Source: Bacteroidales bacterium
Lineage (GTDB): Bacteria; Bacteroidota; Bacteroidia; Bacteroidales; F082
NCBI GenBank assembly: GCA_017549805.1
Contig: JAFYNJ010000019.1
Span: 1-64,000, forward strand
Length of the DNA: 64,000 bases
Direction of reading: 5' to 3'
A program made the translations under genes and the position numbers. Below, piece by piece: positions 8,698 through 17,250 of this stretch. Positions within the stretch are counted from its first letter, which is position 1; each line of letters begins with the position of its first letter. Under the pieces are notes generated by a model. That model searched no databases and was not told the origin of the DNA. It worked only from the letters and a program-made list of their open reading frames with translations.

Positions 8698-9123
8698 ATG
8701 AACGAAGCTTATAATCCCGATTGGCGATATAATAACATGACTCAAACCGAGATTGAGGATCATGTGAAGGCACGTAGTTCGCAATTGATGTCGCAAACTC
8801 ATTTTGTTACCAACAAACAAGGAAAGAGACTCAAGTTCAAAGTAACCGATAAAGACATAGAACATCTGGTTGACGATGCTCTTCATAGGGCTAAAGGAGT
8901 ACTTTACATTAGCGATCTGCCTGCTTTACCTGATTATTTTTCTAAAGCGGTGTTTGTTAAAACTGAAAAAGATACAAAGAAGCATGTTAGGAATGTGTTA
9001 TTCCATTATTATCAAATTGATATCAATGGGCGAACTCTTTTTTTGAACTTCAGAGAAGATAGGCAAAGACGCCGCACAAATCTTCATTCAATTACCGTTG
9101 AAATCAAAAAAGCCACCTCCTAA
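8698..9123 (+). CDS. Small basic protein, possibly RelE/barnase-like fold
   Basis: A 141-residue protein. Its second half (about residues 75-140) has a run of strands with HYYQIDINGRTLFLNFRED, then RQRRRTNLHSITVEI. This loosely recalls the PBECR/RelE-like nuclease folds found in phage polyvalent proteins and some toxins. I cannot identify catalytic residues with confidence, and no antitoxin gene is adjacent. Its 3' end overlaps a strong terminator hairpin that acts on the opposite strand. Treat the nuclease idea as a guess. Confidence 0.5.
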   Translation: MNEAYNPDWRYNNMTQTEIEDHVKARSSQLMSQTHFVTNKQGKRLKFKVTDKDIEHLVDDALHRAKGVLYISDLPALPDYFSKAVFVKTEKDTKKHVRNVLFHYYQIDINGRTLFLNFREDRQRRRTNLHSITVEIKKATS

Positions 9124-9138
9124 ACAGAAGATGGCTTT
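9106..9138 (-). terminator. Rho-independent terminator, minus strand
   Basis: Read on the minus strand, a 12-base-pair stem (AAAGCCATCTTC with GGAGGTGGCTTT, including wobbles) and a 6-base loop are followed by TTTTTT. It overlaps the stop codon of the plus-strand gene. It can end transcripts from the MATE operon and from the promoter at 9210-9239. Confidence 0.7.
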
Positions 9139-9204
9139 ATGGGATGAAAAAGCTGACCGCTGGGTGGGTTGAATGCTCCCTGTCAGACATGCATCAACTT
9201 TTCA
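9106..9204 (-). ncRNA. Candidate small RNA, about 99 nt
   Basis: The segment is bounded by a near-consensus minus-strand promoter (9210-9239) and a strong intrinsic terminator (9106-9138), with no open reading frame of useful length between. It can fold GTTGATGC against GCATTCAAC. It could be a small RNA or an alternative tail of the MATE transcript. I could not match it to SRP, 6S, RNase P or tmRNA. Confidence 0.4.
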
Positions 9205-9209
9205 CGCTG

Positions 9210-9239
9210 CAAAGATATGCACATTTTTTTATTTCACAA
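9210..9239 (-). promoter_or_regulatory. Near-consensus promoter, minus strand
   Basis: On the minus strand, TTG (9239-9237) is followed by 19 bases and then TATCTTTG (9217-9210). This is the same layout seen before several housekeeping genes in this window. It lies downstream of the MATE stop codon and points at no protein gene. Confidence 0.55.
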
Positions 9240-9256
9240 CAAATAAGTTTGATTTT

Positions 9257-10576
9257 TTATGCACAGGTTTGATTTAAAACACTTCTCTTTGCCATCACTG
9301 TCATGCTGACACCTCGGGCCACCATGAACAAAAGGAAGGCAATCCATAAGCCGTGGTTGCCATAGAGGGGCATCAAGAAATACCAAGCAGGGAGAAACAT
9401 CACCAATGAGGCAATGAGCATGGTGTTGCGGATGCCGCGAGCAGCCGTGGCGCCAATGTAGATGCCGTCCCAGATGAAGGCGGCAAAGGTAATCACGGGG
9501 ATGAGGATCATGTAGAGATGGTATGGCCTGGCTTGGACAGCCACCTCGGGACGGTCGGAAATCCAATGGATGAAGGTCTCGGGGAAAGCCCAATACAACA
9601 AGGTAAAGGGAACGCTCAAACCCAGTCCCCAAAGCAACAGATACTTCACCGTTTTCTTCAAGTTGACAGGGTCCTTGGCGCCAACGAAACGCCCCACCAA
9701 CGCCTCGCCAGCGTAGGCGAAACCATCAGTGAAATAGCTGAAGATGTAGAAGAACTGCATCAGGATCATGTTGACGGCCAGGATGTCGTCGCCAAGCTTG
9801 GCGCTTTGGTTGGTGAAGAAGGCGATGGTCAAAATCAACAGGATGCTGCGGATCATGAAGTCGGCGTTGACCTTGAAGAAACGCTTGAGCTTGTCGGCCT
9901 GCAAAAGCACCTTCTTTTCAATGGGAATAAGGTATTGGCGGTATCTTGCCAACATGAAGATGACGGCCGTCAACAAGCCGATGTACTGGGCGATGACGGT
10001 GCCCAAGGCCACGCCGGTGACGCCCATGTGGAATACATTCACGAACAAGACACTCAGCCCGATGTTGACCACGTTGATCAAGATGGCGATGACCATGGGG
10101 ATGGTAGTGTTCTGCATCCCGATGTACCAACCGTTGAAGGTGTAGAGACTCAACACGGCAGGTGCCGCCCAAATCCTGACGCGATAATACTCAGAGGTGA
10201 AAACGAGTACTTCCGAGCTGCCGTTGAGCAGCTGCATGGCAATCCATTCGATGGGCCGCTGCAGCGACAGGACCAGCACGGTGGCGATCAAGGCGATGCA
10301 TATAGAACGGTAGAAACCGTAAGAGATTTCCTGATGGTCGTTGCCTCCGTAAGCCTGCGCCGTGAAGCCCGTGGTGCCGGCTCGCATGAAGCTGAAGATG
10401 GAATATAGCACGCTGAAGATGGTGCCTCCCAGCCCAATGGCACCGATATAGGCCACCGAGTCCAAATGCCCCATCAGCATCATGTCCACCAGCCCCAACA
10501 ATGGCACCGTGATGTTGCTGATGATGTTCGGAATCGCCAGCCTCAGTATGCTACGGTTTAAACTCTCACCTTTCAC
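9257..10576 (-). CDS. MATE family efflux transporter (DinF-like)
   Basis: An inner-membrane Na+ or H+ antiporter of the MATE family, about 439 residues with around 12 hydrophobic segments. The N-terminus has the usual SILRLAIPNIISNITVPLLG stretch followed by DMMLMGHL, and AGTTGFTAQAYG lies near residue 70, as in DinF-type members. Substrate is unknown. The start is GTG at 10576, inside a 7-base tandem repeat (10563-10597) that also contains the stop codon of the upstream msrC-like gene. The two genes are separated by three bases and are almost surely one operon. Confidence 0.9.
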   Translation of the reverse strand: MKGESLNRSILRLAIPNIISNITVPLLGLVDMMLMGHLDSVAYIGAIGLGGTIFSVLYSIFSFMRAGTTGFTAQAYGGNDHQEISYGFYRSICIALIATVLVLSLQRPIEWIAMQLLNGSSEVLVFTSEYYRVRIWAAPAVLSLYTFNGWYIGMQNTTIPMVIAILINVVNIGLSVLFVNVFHMGVTGVALGTVIAQYIGLLTAVIFMLARYRQYLIPIEKKVLLQADKLKRFFKVNADFMIRSILLILTIAFFTNQSAKLGDDILAVNMILMQFFYIFSYFTDGFAYAGEALVGRFVGAKDPVNLKKTVKYLLLWGLGLSVPFTLLYWAFPETFIHWISDRPEVAVQARPYHLYMILIPVITFAAFIWDGIYIGATAARGIRNTMLIASLVMFLPAWYFLMPLYGNHGLWIAFLLFMVARGVSMTVMAKRSVLNQTCA

Positions 10577-10597
10577 CTTTCACCCTTCACCTTTCAC
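10563..10597. repeat. Heptamer tandem repeat spanning a stop and a start codon
   Basis: Five 7-base units (CTCTCAC, CTTTCAC, CTTTCAC, CCTTCAC, CTTTCAC) run without a break. On the minus strand they encode the last residues and the stop of the msrC-like gene and the GTG start of the MATE gene. Confidence 0.85.
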
Positions 10598-11035
10598 CTC
10601 CATCACGATCCTCTCCAGCCATTGCTTGTCAATCTCGTCAAATGTATTCAATTCCTTGCTGTCGATGTCGAGCTCTGCCCAGACTTCGCCGTCCTTGAAG
10701 ATGGGCACCACAATCTCGCTTCGGGATTCACTGCTGCATGCAATATGGCCAGGAAACTGCTCCACATCGGGCACCACAAGGGTTTTCTTTTCCGCCCATG
10801 CCGTGCCGCAAACACCTTTTCCGTAGGGGATCCTTGTACAGGCCAACGGTCCTTGGAAGGGACCCAACACCAGTTGCTTGCCATCCACGAAATAGAAACC
10901 GGTCCACCAGAAACCGAAGGTGAAATGGATCAACGAAGTGAGGTTGCTCAGATTGGCGATCAGGTTGGTCTCGTCGGCGACCAGCGACTGGGCCTGCTTC
11001 AACAGAAGCCGATATTTTTCTTCTTTCTCGTTCAT
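10580..11035 (-). CDS. msrC: Free methionine-(R)-sulfoxide reductase (GAF domain)
   Basis: A single GAF domain protein of 151 residues that reduces free Met-(R)-sulfoxide. The three conserved cysteines are at residues 66, 76 and 100, giving spacings of 10 and 24 as in the E. coli enzyme (84, 94, 118). GFWWTGFYFV and GPFQGPLAC are typical of the family. The C-terminus (EVKGEG) is encoded by the heptamer repeat and may vary between strains. It is the first gene of an operon with the MATE transporter and is divergent from mpl, with 54 bases between the start codons. Confidence 0.92.
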   Translation of the reverse strand: MNEKEEKYRLLLKQAQSLVADETNLIANLSNLTSLIHFTFGFWWTGFYFVDGKQLVLGPFQGPLACTRIPYGKGVCGTAWAEKKTLVVPDVEQFPGHIACSSESRSEIVVPIFKDGEVWAELDIDSKELNTFDEIDKQWLERIVMEVKGEG

Positions 11036-11089
11036 GGTGCAAAATTACGTCAAAATTTCGTACCTTTACGGCTTCTTAAACGATCCAAC

Positions 11090-12442
11090 ATGAAAAAGGT
11101 ACATTTTATCGCCATAGGAGGCAGTGCCATGCACAACCTCGCCATCGCCTTGCACCGCAAGGGTTATGAAGTCACGGGTTCGGACGACGAGATCTTCGAG
11201 CCGTCGAAGAGCCGCCTCGCCAAGGAAGGCATCCTGCCACCGCAATGGGGCTGGTATCCCGAGAAGCTCGACAACACTTACGATGCCGTCATCTTGGGCA
11301 TGCACGCCCGTATCGACAACCCCGAGCTGGTCCGCGCCCAAGAGCTGGGACTGAAGGTGTATTCCTATCCGGAATACCTCTATGAGCAGAGCAAGGACAA
11401 GACGCGCATCGTCATCGGCGGCAGCCATGGCAAGACGACCATCACCTCGATGATCCTGCATGTGCTGAAGCAGGTGGACATCGAGACGGACTTCATGGTG
11501 GGAGCCCAGCTGGAGGGCTTCGACGTGATGGTACGCCTCAGCGAGTCGGCCAAATACATGGTGATGGAAGGGGATGAGTACCTCACTTCACCCATCGACC
11601 GCGTGCCAAAGTTCCACCATTACCATCCGCATATCGCCGTCATCAGCGGTATCGGCTGGGACCATGTCAACGTGTTTCCGACCTTCGACAACTACCTGGA
11701 ACAGTTCCGCATCTTCGTGCGTACCATCGAACCGGGCGGCTGCCTGATCTATGACCAGACGGACGTGGAGGCGGAGAAGATTGCCCAAGGCGCCCAATGC
11801 CAAACCTACGGTTATGGCGTACATCCATTCGAGAGCGATGGGCTGAAGGCAACCTTGATACTACCTGATGGCAGTAGGAGAGAAGTGGGGGTGTTCGGCA
11901 GCCACAACATGAAGAACATCAATGCGGCAAAACTGGTGTGCCGTCAGTTGGGCGTGACGGATGAGCAGTTCTACCAAGCCATTGCTTCCTTCAAAGGTGC
12001 TGCCCGTCGTCTGGAGTTGCTGTTCGAAAATGGCGACAATTTGGTGTTCCGCGACTTCGCCCATGCGCCATCGAAGGTGAATGCCAGCGTGAAGGCGTTG
12101 AGGGAACAGTTCCCCGAGAAGCATCTGCTGGCGGTGTTTGAGCTACATACTTACAGTAGCTTGAGCGAAGTGTTTATCGACCATTACCGAGATGCCTTGA
12201 AACTGGCCGACCAGGCCATCGTGTTTTACGATCCCCATGCCGTAGCCATCAAGAAATTGGAGTTGATGCCCGATTCCAGGATTGTGGAAGGCTTCGGCCG
12301 TCCCGACCTAAAGGTAGTCCACAACAAGGCGGAGCTCATGGGCCTGATACAAAAAGGCCAACGGCATAATGTCGTTGGCGCTTTCATGAGTTCGGGTGAC
12401 TTTAACGGACTCACCACGGATGACCTAAAAACGGTCTATTAA
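11090..12442 (+). CDS. mpl: UDP-MurNAc:L-Ala-gamma-D-Glu-meso-Dap ligase
   Basis: A Mur ligase family enzyme that joins recycled murein tripeptide to UDP-MurNAc in the cytoplasm. The N-terminal Rossmann-like motif is HFIAIGGSAMHNLA, and the ATP loop GGSHGKTTITSM lies near residue 109. The central Mur domain and C-terminal domain are complete, 450 residues in all. An open frame extends upstream to 10622, but that part is antisense to msrC; ATG 11090 gives the canonical N-terminus. A TAnnTTTG-like element (TACCTTTA, 11061-11068) precedes it. The stop codon overlaps that of lolA by 4 bases in a convergent TTAA. Confidence 0.93.
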   Translation: MKKVHFIAIGGSAMHNLAIALHRKGYEVTGSDDEIFEPSKSRLAKEGILPPQWGWYPEKLDNTYDAVILGMHARIDNPELVRAQELGLKVYSYPEYLYEQSKDKTRIVIGGSHGKTTITSMILHVLKQVDIETDFMVGAQLEGFDVMVRLSESAKYMVMEGDEYLTSPIDRVPKFHHYHPHIAVISGIGWDHVNVFPTFDNYLEQFRIFVRTIEPGGCLIYDQTDVEAEKIAQGAQCQTYGYGVHPFESDGLKATLILPDGSRREVGVFGSHNMKNINAAKLVCRQLGVTDEQFYQAIASFKGAARRLELLFENGDNLVFRDFAHAPSKVNASVKALREQFPEKHLLAVFELHTYSSLSEVFIDHYRDALKLADQAIVFYDPHAVAIKKLELMPDSRIVEGFGRPDLKVVHNKAELMGLIQKGQRHNVVGAFMSSGDFNGLTTDDLKTVY

Positions 12443-13044
12443 AATTCAAACGTGCTCGGATCCACCGCCACGTCGTATTTGACGTTCGAGATGGTATAGA
12501 CATCCATGTTGCCGCTGTAGTCGAACAACACGATCTCCTTGAGCAGCAAGCTGTCGGTGTGGTATTTGAAAATCACCTGTTTGTAGCCGATGCCGATCAG
12601 TTTCTTCTTTTTGATTGTCCCAGTGACGATGTGGAAGCCGCCTTCGGTTTTCGTGGAAAGGCTATATCCGTTTTCGTCAGCAAGATCTTGTACTTTGCCT
12701 TGGAAACCGTAAAGGAAGATGTTGGCGAGCGACTGCATCATGCCTCCGTCCTTGAGTTTGAAGGTGCCGTCGAAAAGCCCGATGTTCATGTTGATCTTCT
12801 GTGTGTTGACAATCATGTATTTTCCAGTAGTGAACATCGCAGCGAATTCTTTTGGGGCGACAAAATATAGTTTGCCTTCTTGCGAAGCGGTCTTCTTTGG
12901 CTTCACCAAAGTGTTTGCCAGATCAGCCTCAAAGGTTTTGATCTTGCCATTGGTGGCTTTGATGCTATTCAGCAGGGCTACATCCTGAGCCTGCAACTGC
13001 AAAGCGAAATACAGGATGGCCAGAATTGAAAACGCTTTCTTCAT
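12439..13044 (-). CDS. lolA: LolA-like outer-membrane lipoprotein carrier protein
   Basis: A periplasmic carrier that ferries lipoproteins from LolCDE to the outer membrane. A signal peptide ends near LQLQAQ (residue 20). The mature protein of about 180 residues has the half-barrel pattern of LolA (GKLYFVAPKEFAAMFTTGKYMIV and DTDSLLLKEI-like strands). It starts three bases after the rho stop, so it is the second gene of a rho-lolA operon. A LolC/E-like permease is encoded elsewhere in the window at 29541. Confidence 0.85.
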   Translation of the reverse strand: MKKAFSILAILYFALQLQAQDVALLNSIKATNGKIKTFEADLANTLVKPKKTASQEGKLYFVAPKEFAAMFTTGKYMIVNTQKINMNIGLFDGTFKLKDGGMMQSLANIFLYGFQGKVQDLADENGYSLSTKTEGGFHIVTGTIKKKKLIGIGYKQVIFKYHTDSLLLKEIVLFDYSGNMDVYTISNVKYDVAVDPSTFEF

Positions 13045-13047
13045 GGC

Positions 13048-14958
13048 TTATTTGTCGAGACTCATCAAGAACTCTTCGTTGCTCACGGTTTTGGCCACTT
13101 TGTCCTTCAGGAATTCCATGGCTTCCACGGGTGTCATGTCGGCGAAGTGGGTGCGCAGTGCCCAGACGCGTGCCAAGGTAGTCTCGTCAACCAGCAAGTC
13201 GTCGCGACGGGTGCCTGAAGCCACGATGTCGATGGCGGGGAAGATGCGCTTGTTCGACAGGCGACGGTCGAGTTGGAGCTCCATGTTGCCAGTGCCCTTG
13301 AACTCTTCGAAGATAACCTCGTCCATCTTGGATCCGGTGTCGATCAAGGCAGTAGCCAGGATGGTCAGTGAGCCGCCGTTTTCGATCTTACGGGCGGCGC
13401 CAAAAAAGCGCTTCGGCTTTTGGAGGGCGTTGGCCTCCACGCCACCGGTGAGCACCTTGCCGGAGGCAGGCGACACGGTGTTGTAGGCGCGCGCCAGACG
13501 GGTGATGGAGTCGAGCAGGATGACCACGTCGTGGCCGCACTCGGTGAGGCGCTTGGCCTTCTCCAACACGATGTTGGCGATCTGAACGTGCTTTGAGGCG
13601 GGTTCGTCGAAAGTGGAGGCGATGACCTCCGCATTGACGCTGCGTTGCATGTCGGTGACTTCCTCGGGACGCTCGTCGATGAGCAGGATGATCAGATACA
13701 CCTCGGGGTGGTTGGCGGCGATGGCGTTGGCCACTTCCTTCAGCAATACGGTCTTACCGGTCTTGGGCTGAGCCACGATCAAGCCACGCTGGCCCTTGCC
13801 GATGGGGGCGAACATGTCCATGATACGGGTGGAAATGGTGCCGCCCTTGTGGCCGGTGATCGTGAACTTCTCGTTGGGGAACAAAGGTGTGAGGAAGTCG
13901 AAGGGGATGCGGTCGCGCACCTCTTCGGGACGGCGTCCGTTGATGAAGTCAACGCGCACCAAGGGGAAGAACTTCTCGCCGCTCTTCGGGGGACGGATGG
14001 CGCCGAGTACGGTGTCGCCAGTCTTCAAGCCGAACAGCTTGATTTGCGAGGTCGAGACGTAGATGTCGTCGGGCGAGGAGAGGTAGTTATAGTCGGAGGA
14101 ACGCAGGAAACCGAAGCCTTCCGGCATGATTTCCAGAACGCCCTCGGCTTCCACGACGCTGTCAAACTCGTTGAGCATCTCGTCGCGGCGCTGTTTCTCG
14201 GCCTTTTCGGCGTTCATCTGGTGCTCCTTGGAACCACCGTTGTTATTCTGTTCTTTTTGTCCGTTTTGGTTATTCTGATTATTTTGATTGTTCTGATTGT
14301 TCTGACCGTTCTGGTTGTTTTGCTGATGGCCGTTGTTGTGGCGACCTTGCTGATGGTCCTTGAATTCCTTGGGCTCTTTGGGCATTGCTGGCTCAACGGC
14401 TTCTTTCACCTCTTTGGGCTGCTCGTGGCTTTCCTGTTGAACGGGAGCAGTAGGAGCCATGGGTGCGTTGTTCTCGCGGTTGATTCTCGGGCGCTTCTCA
14501 CGCTTCATCTTGGGCTCGCCTTCCTGTTGTGGCTGCTCTTTGACGGGCTCTTCTTTCGGGAAGGGGATTTCCTGTACGGCAGGGAGGTCTTCCTTTTTGA
14601 TTCTTTTTCTTTTCTTGGCTTGCTTCACTTCCACAGGGGCGTCGGCTTTCTCATTGGTTTCGTTGGCCGGAGCGGGAGTTTCGGCTTTCACGTTGGGTTC
14701 GGCAGTCTCGTTATTCTCCGGTTTCTCGTTCTTGCGTTTCCTGCCGCGTTTCTTCGGAGCGTTTTCTTCTTGGGTATGGTTGTTTTCTGCGGCTTTCTTT
14801 TGCGTCTTCCTGACGGCTTCAGGATGTTCTGCTTGATGGTCGATGATGTCGAAAATCAACTGCTGCTTGGTGCGGCCTTCATCATCGATTCCAAGTTCAA
14901 TAGCGATAATCTTCAGATCTTCCAAAGTCTTATCGTTCAATTCATAAATCTTATACAT
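13048..14958 (-). CDS. rho: Transcription termination factor Rho with Asn/Gln-rich insertion
   Basis: A hexameric RNA helicase that ends transcription. The N-terminal Rho_N domain (residues 1-50) is followed by about 200 residues of low-complexity charged sequence and a Gln/Asn-rich tract around residues 205-245 made of repeated QNN triplets. The RNA-binding cold-shock domain and the RecA-like ATPase follow, with P-loop [11 protein letters not shown] near residue 398. At 636 residues it is about 200 longer than E. coli Rho. In Bacteroides thetaiotaomicron an equivalent disordered region drives Rho condensates; a similar role here is inferred. A leader of about 90 bases precedes the ATG, which could allow autoregulation. 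Confidence 0.97.
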   Translation of the reverse strand: MYKIYELNDKTLEDLKIIAIELGIDDEGRTKQQLIFDIIDHQAEHPEAVRKTQKKAAENNHTQEENAPKKRGRKRKNEKPENNETAEPNVKAETPAPANETNEKADAPVEVKQAKKRKRIKKEDLPAVQEIPFPKEEPVKEQPQQEGEPKMKREKRPRINRENNAPMAPTAPVQQESHEQPKEVKEAVEPAMPKEPKEFKDHQQGRHNNGHQQNNQNGQNNQNNQNNQNNQNGQKEQNNNGGSKEHQMNAEKAEKQRRDEMLNEFDSVVEAEGVLEIMPEGFGFLRSSDYNYLSSPDDIYVSTSQIKLFGLKTGDTVLGAIRPPKSGEKFFPLVRVDFINGRRPEEVRDRIPFDFLTPLFPNEKFTITGHKGGTISTRIMDMFAPIGKGQRGLIVAQPKTGKTVLLKEVANAIAANHPEVYLIILLIDERPEEVTDMQRSVNAEVIASTFDEPASKHVQIANIVLEKAKRLTECGHDVVILLDSITRLARAYNTVSPASGKVLTGGVEANALQKPKRFFGAARKIENGGSLTILATALIDTGSKMDEVIFEEFKGTGNMELQLDRRLSNKRIFPAIDIVASGTRRDDLLVDETTLARVWALRTHFADMTPVEAMEFLKDKVAKTVSNEEFLMSLDK

Positions 14959-15055
14959 GAGGTTTAAATAAGAATAATATCAGGGGAATTAAGATTGGTC
15001 ACCGGACGGTAACAATCATGATGTTATTGAACATAGCTTTTTGAAAAAAGCGCTG

Positions 15056-15085
15056 CAAAAATAATGAAATTCTTGAACATGTCAA
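15056..15085 (-). promoter_or_regulatory. rho promoter
   Basis: Minus-strand TTG (15085-15083), 19-base spacer, then TATTTTTG (15063-15056). It lies about 98 bases before the rho start codon. Confidence 0.65.
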
Positions 15086-15091
15086 GTTTTT

Positions 15092-15121
15092 TTTGAGTTT
15101 TTCTCTAAATTCTTATCTTTG
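15092..15121 (+). promoter_or_regulatory. Promoter of the DUF4293 gene
   Basis: TTTG (15092-15095), 18-base spacer, TATCTTTG (15114-15121), 25 bases before the ATG at 15147. It is back to back with the rho promoter. Confidence 0.65.
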
Positions 15122-15146
15122 CAGCCTTAATTATTATTGAAAGACC

Positions 15147-15656
15147 ATGAAACAGAGACTACAATCTATCTTTTTCTTCTTGTCGGCTCTCATTATGGGA
15201 CTGATGTTCTTTATGCCCATAGCATCGTATCTTGATGAATACGGCACTTATTACAACAGGTTGTTCATACATGAAGTGGATATCGTTTCGGTAGCTCAAA
15301 ATGTTGAGGTGTCGTTCAGCAGTATATATACCCTGCCTTTGCTGATTCTTACCGTGGTTGTCATCCTCATCAACTTCTATCTTTCGATGTCGATTTTTCG
15401 TGCAGTGAAACTGCAACAGTTTGTGAAGCTGTTCAAGCTTTCGAGAATCAATATTGCCTTGGCAGTGGTGCTGATTGCCACCATTTTCGTGTATTATCTG
15501 ATGAAGACGGGTGCCCAGATTGCTGCCGCTCCGTCGTTCAGATGGCCTGCTTTTGGCGCATTCTTGCCAATCGTCGCACTGATTCTGATGCTGATTGCCT
15601 CTTCCGGACTGAAGAAAGATATTGCCAAGGTCAGGTCCGTGGACAGAATTAGGTAA
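15147..15656 (+). CDS. DUF4293 family membrane protein
   Basis: A 169-residue protein with four hydrophobic segments (about residues 7-27, 57-77, 100-122 and 130-152), matching the Bacteroidota-specific DUF4293 family of unknown function. The N-terminus MKQRLQSIFFFLSALIMG is typical. It is divergent from rho, with its own promoter. The stop codon TAA lies at the edge of a heptamer inverted repeat that probably terminates it. Confidence 0.88.
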   Translation: MKQRLQSIFFFLSALIMGLMFFMPIASYLDEYGTYYNRLFIHEVDIVSVAQNVEVSFSSIYTLPLLILTVVVILINFYLSMSIFRAVKLQQFVKLFKLSRINIALAVVLIATIFVYYLMKTGAQIAAAPSFRWPAFGAFLPIVALILMLIASSGLKKDIAKVRSVDRIR

Positions 15657-15725
15657 ACGGAAAACGGAAAACGGAGAACGGAGAACGGAAAGTTTTCCGT
15701 TTTTAACTTTCCGTTCTCCGTTTTT
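15655..15725. repeat. Heptamer inverted repeat between convergent genes
   Basis: The left arm is units of AAACGGA/GAACGGA repeated five times; the right arm carries the complementary TTTTCCG/TTCTCCG units. It forms a long hairpin with T-runs, so it should work as a terminator in both directions. It contains the stop codon of the minus-strand gene and encodes that gene's last residues. Confidence 0.85.
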
Positions 15726-16203
15726 CAAAGATTTCCATATCGCGGAACTCTTTCCCGTCGATAACAAATCGAATCATCGTGATTTGCTTGTGGAATCCTG
15801 ATTGTCCTGCCGCGCCGGGGTTGATGTGCAGCAGGTTCAGCTTTTGGTCGTAGATGACTTTCAGGATATGTGAATGGCCACAGACGTACAGCTCTGGTTT
15901 CTTGTCTTGGAGAATGATTCTGACTTCCGGCATGTAATGACCGGGATAGCCCCCGATATGGGTCATATAAACGTGGATATCCTCGATGGCGAAGAACAGT
16001 TCCCCTGGGTATTGCAGACGGACGATATGATCGTCGATATTGCCGTGGACAGCCCGCAGCGGCTTGAAAGCTGCGAGCTGTTCAGCGGTTTCAATGTTTC
16101 CGATGTCACCGGCATGCCAAATCTCATCCACGTCCTTGAAGAAACTAAAGACCTGAGGGATAATGGTCCCATGCGTGTCCGATAGGATGCCGATTCTCTT
16201 CAT
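15703..16203 (-). CDS. YfcE/MJ0936-type metallophosphoesterase
   Basis: A 166-residue calcineurin-like phosphodiesterase. The metal ligands are visible as SDTH (D9, H11), AGDIG (D33), HGNID (near residue 55), a His in MTHIGG and the final GHSH near residue 110. Members cleave phosphodiesters such as bis-pNPP in vitro; the physiological substrate is unknown. The last residues (EKRRTES) are encoded by the heptamer repeat and are probably not functional. Directly before the ATG, the sequence where a ribosome site would lie is itself a GGAGTTA repeat array. Confidence 0.88.
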   Translation of the reverse strand: MKRIGILSDTHGTIIPQVFSFFKDVDEIWHAGDIGNIETAEQLAAFKPLRAVHGNIDDHIVRLQYPGELFFAIEDIHVYMTHIGGYPGHYMPEVRIILQDKKPELYVCGHSHILKVIYDQKLNLLHINPGAAGQSGFHKQITMIRFVIDGKEFRDMEIFEKRRTES

Positions 16204-16299
16204 GGAGTTAGGAGTTGGGAGTTGGGAGTTGGGAGTTAGGAGTTAGGAGTTAGGAGTTAGGAGTGATTGAGAAGAACTCCTCATTCCTCACTCCTCACT
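16204..16299. repeat. Nine-unit GGAGTTA/GGAGTTG array with inverted arm
   Basis: Nine consecutive 7-base units run from 16204 to 16266. A degenerate reverse-complement arm of CCTCACT-like units follows to 16299. The array fills the whole gap between the DUF3078 stop and the phosphodiesterase start. Confidence 0.9.
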
Positions 16300-16301
16300 G
16301 A

Positions 16302-17231
16302 TTATAGATTAAACAACACTCCCACGCTCAACACTTCCTTGAACTGGACCTTTGAGTTCGGGTCTTTTATCAGCTCACCAGTAATGGGGTCGGGATCGTA
16401 GAAGGGGATGTCGTAGTCATAAATCATGTGTGTGCCAAAGTTGCAGTTCAGCCAGGAGTTGACTTTCATGACAAACAGGTTCTGCCAGTCCACATCGACG
16501 CGCTCTGGATGGTTGAGGTAATTGGAGAAGAGTTCCAGCTTAGACTCGAAATCTACGTTGTGGAAGAGACTATATTTCATTTTGGCGGCCAGACGGGCAC
16601 CGAATTCGAAACGGACTTTGCTGCCCTTGGCATGGACGGTAGTGTCGTTCGCATCAAGGGCATTGACACCGTAAGCTCCAATGGAGGCAAGGTAATCGTC
16701 GTTGACAATGGTCACACGGCCGGTGATGGGAGCGATGTTGACGGAGAAGTGCTCGTTGGGAACCCACTCAGCACCGATACCCAAACTGATATAGGCGGGA
16801 GCCAAGAATTTGGAGATGTAGGTGGTGGAGTCGGATGCATAGTCGAAGCCTTTGGCCATCTGCGAACGGAAGGCGAATTCCAAACTGTAGTTCCAATGTT
16901 CAGAAGCCTTGATACCAGCAAGGGAAGTGAATTCCAACCTGTCGTCGGTCTTCACGGGTTTCTGCTTGAAGTTGAAATAACTGTAGCCCAAAGCGGCATT
17001 CAGGGTGTTGTCCCACTTGTAAATGCCTTTAGCATAGTTGATTTCATAATGGAAGGTGCCCAACCAGTTGAGGGCATTCTGGCCACCAGCAGCCCAATTC
17101 GTAAAGGATACCTGTGAGAAGTTCAATCCCACGTTTCCTTTGTACTTCCATGAAGTGTCAATAGCGGTTTCCTGGGCCATGGCCCCGACTCCAATCAGGA
17201 GCATTGCAATGAGTAAAAAATGCTTTTTCAT
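16302..17231 (-). CDS. DUF3078 outer-membrane protein
   Basis: A 309-residue protein with a signal peptide ending at GAMAQ (residue 19). The mature start (DTSWKYKGNVGLNFSQVSFT, then NWAAGGQNALNWLG) is the DUF3078 hallmark. The rest is alternating beta strands with Tyr/Phe-rich ends, consistent with an outer-membrane barrel. The C-terminal residue pattern (VGVLFNL) also suits a barrel. Function is unknown. It sits between a TonB-like gene and a phosphodiesterase on the same strand, each separated by a different heptamer repeat. Confidence 0.88.
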   Translation of the reverse strand: MKKHFLLIAMLLIGVGAMAQETAIDTSWKYKGNVGLNFSQVSFTNWAAGGQNALNWLGTFHYEINYAKGIYKWDNTLNAALGYSYFNFKQKPVKTDDRLEFTSLAGIKASEHWNYSLEFAFRSQMAKGFDYASDSTTYISKFLAPAYISLGIGAEWVPNEHFSVNIAPITGRVTIVNDDYLASIGAYGVNALDANDTTVHAKGSKVRFEFGARLAAKMKYSLFHNVDFESKLELFSNYLNHPERVDVDWQNLFVMKVNSWLNCNFGTHMIYDYDIPFYDPDPITGELIKDPNSKVQFKEVLSVGVLFNL

Positions 17232-17250
17232 AATATGCTTTATTTAATTC

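Noticed and set aside
9106..9204. SRP (4.5S) RNA
   Set aside because: The conserved GGAA-type tetraloop and symmetric loop are not visible.
10622..11089. 156-residue N-terminal extension of Mpl
   Set aside because: The region is antisense to the msrC-like gene, and Mpl homologues start at the HFIAIGG segment.
13645..14967. 440-residue open frame opposite rho
   Set aside because: Antisense shadow; the hydrophobic Leu/Val runs mirror the charged and Asn/Gln codons of rho.
16204..16299. CRISPR-like array
   Set aside because: Units are 7 bases and contiguous, with no spacers and no cas genes nearby.
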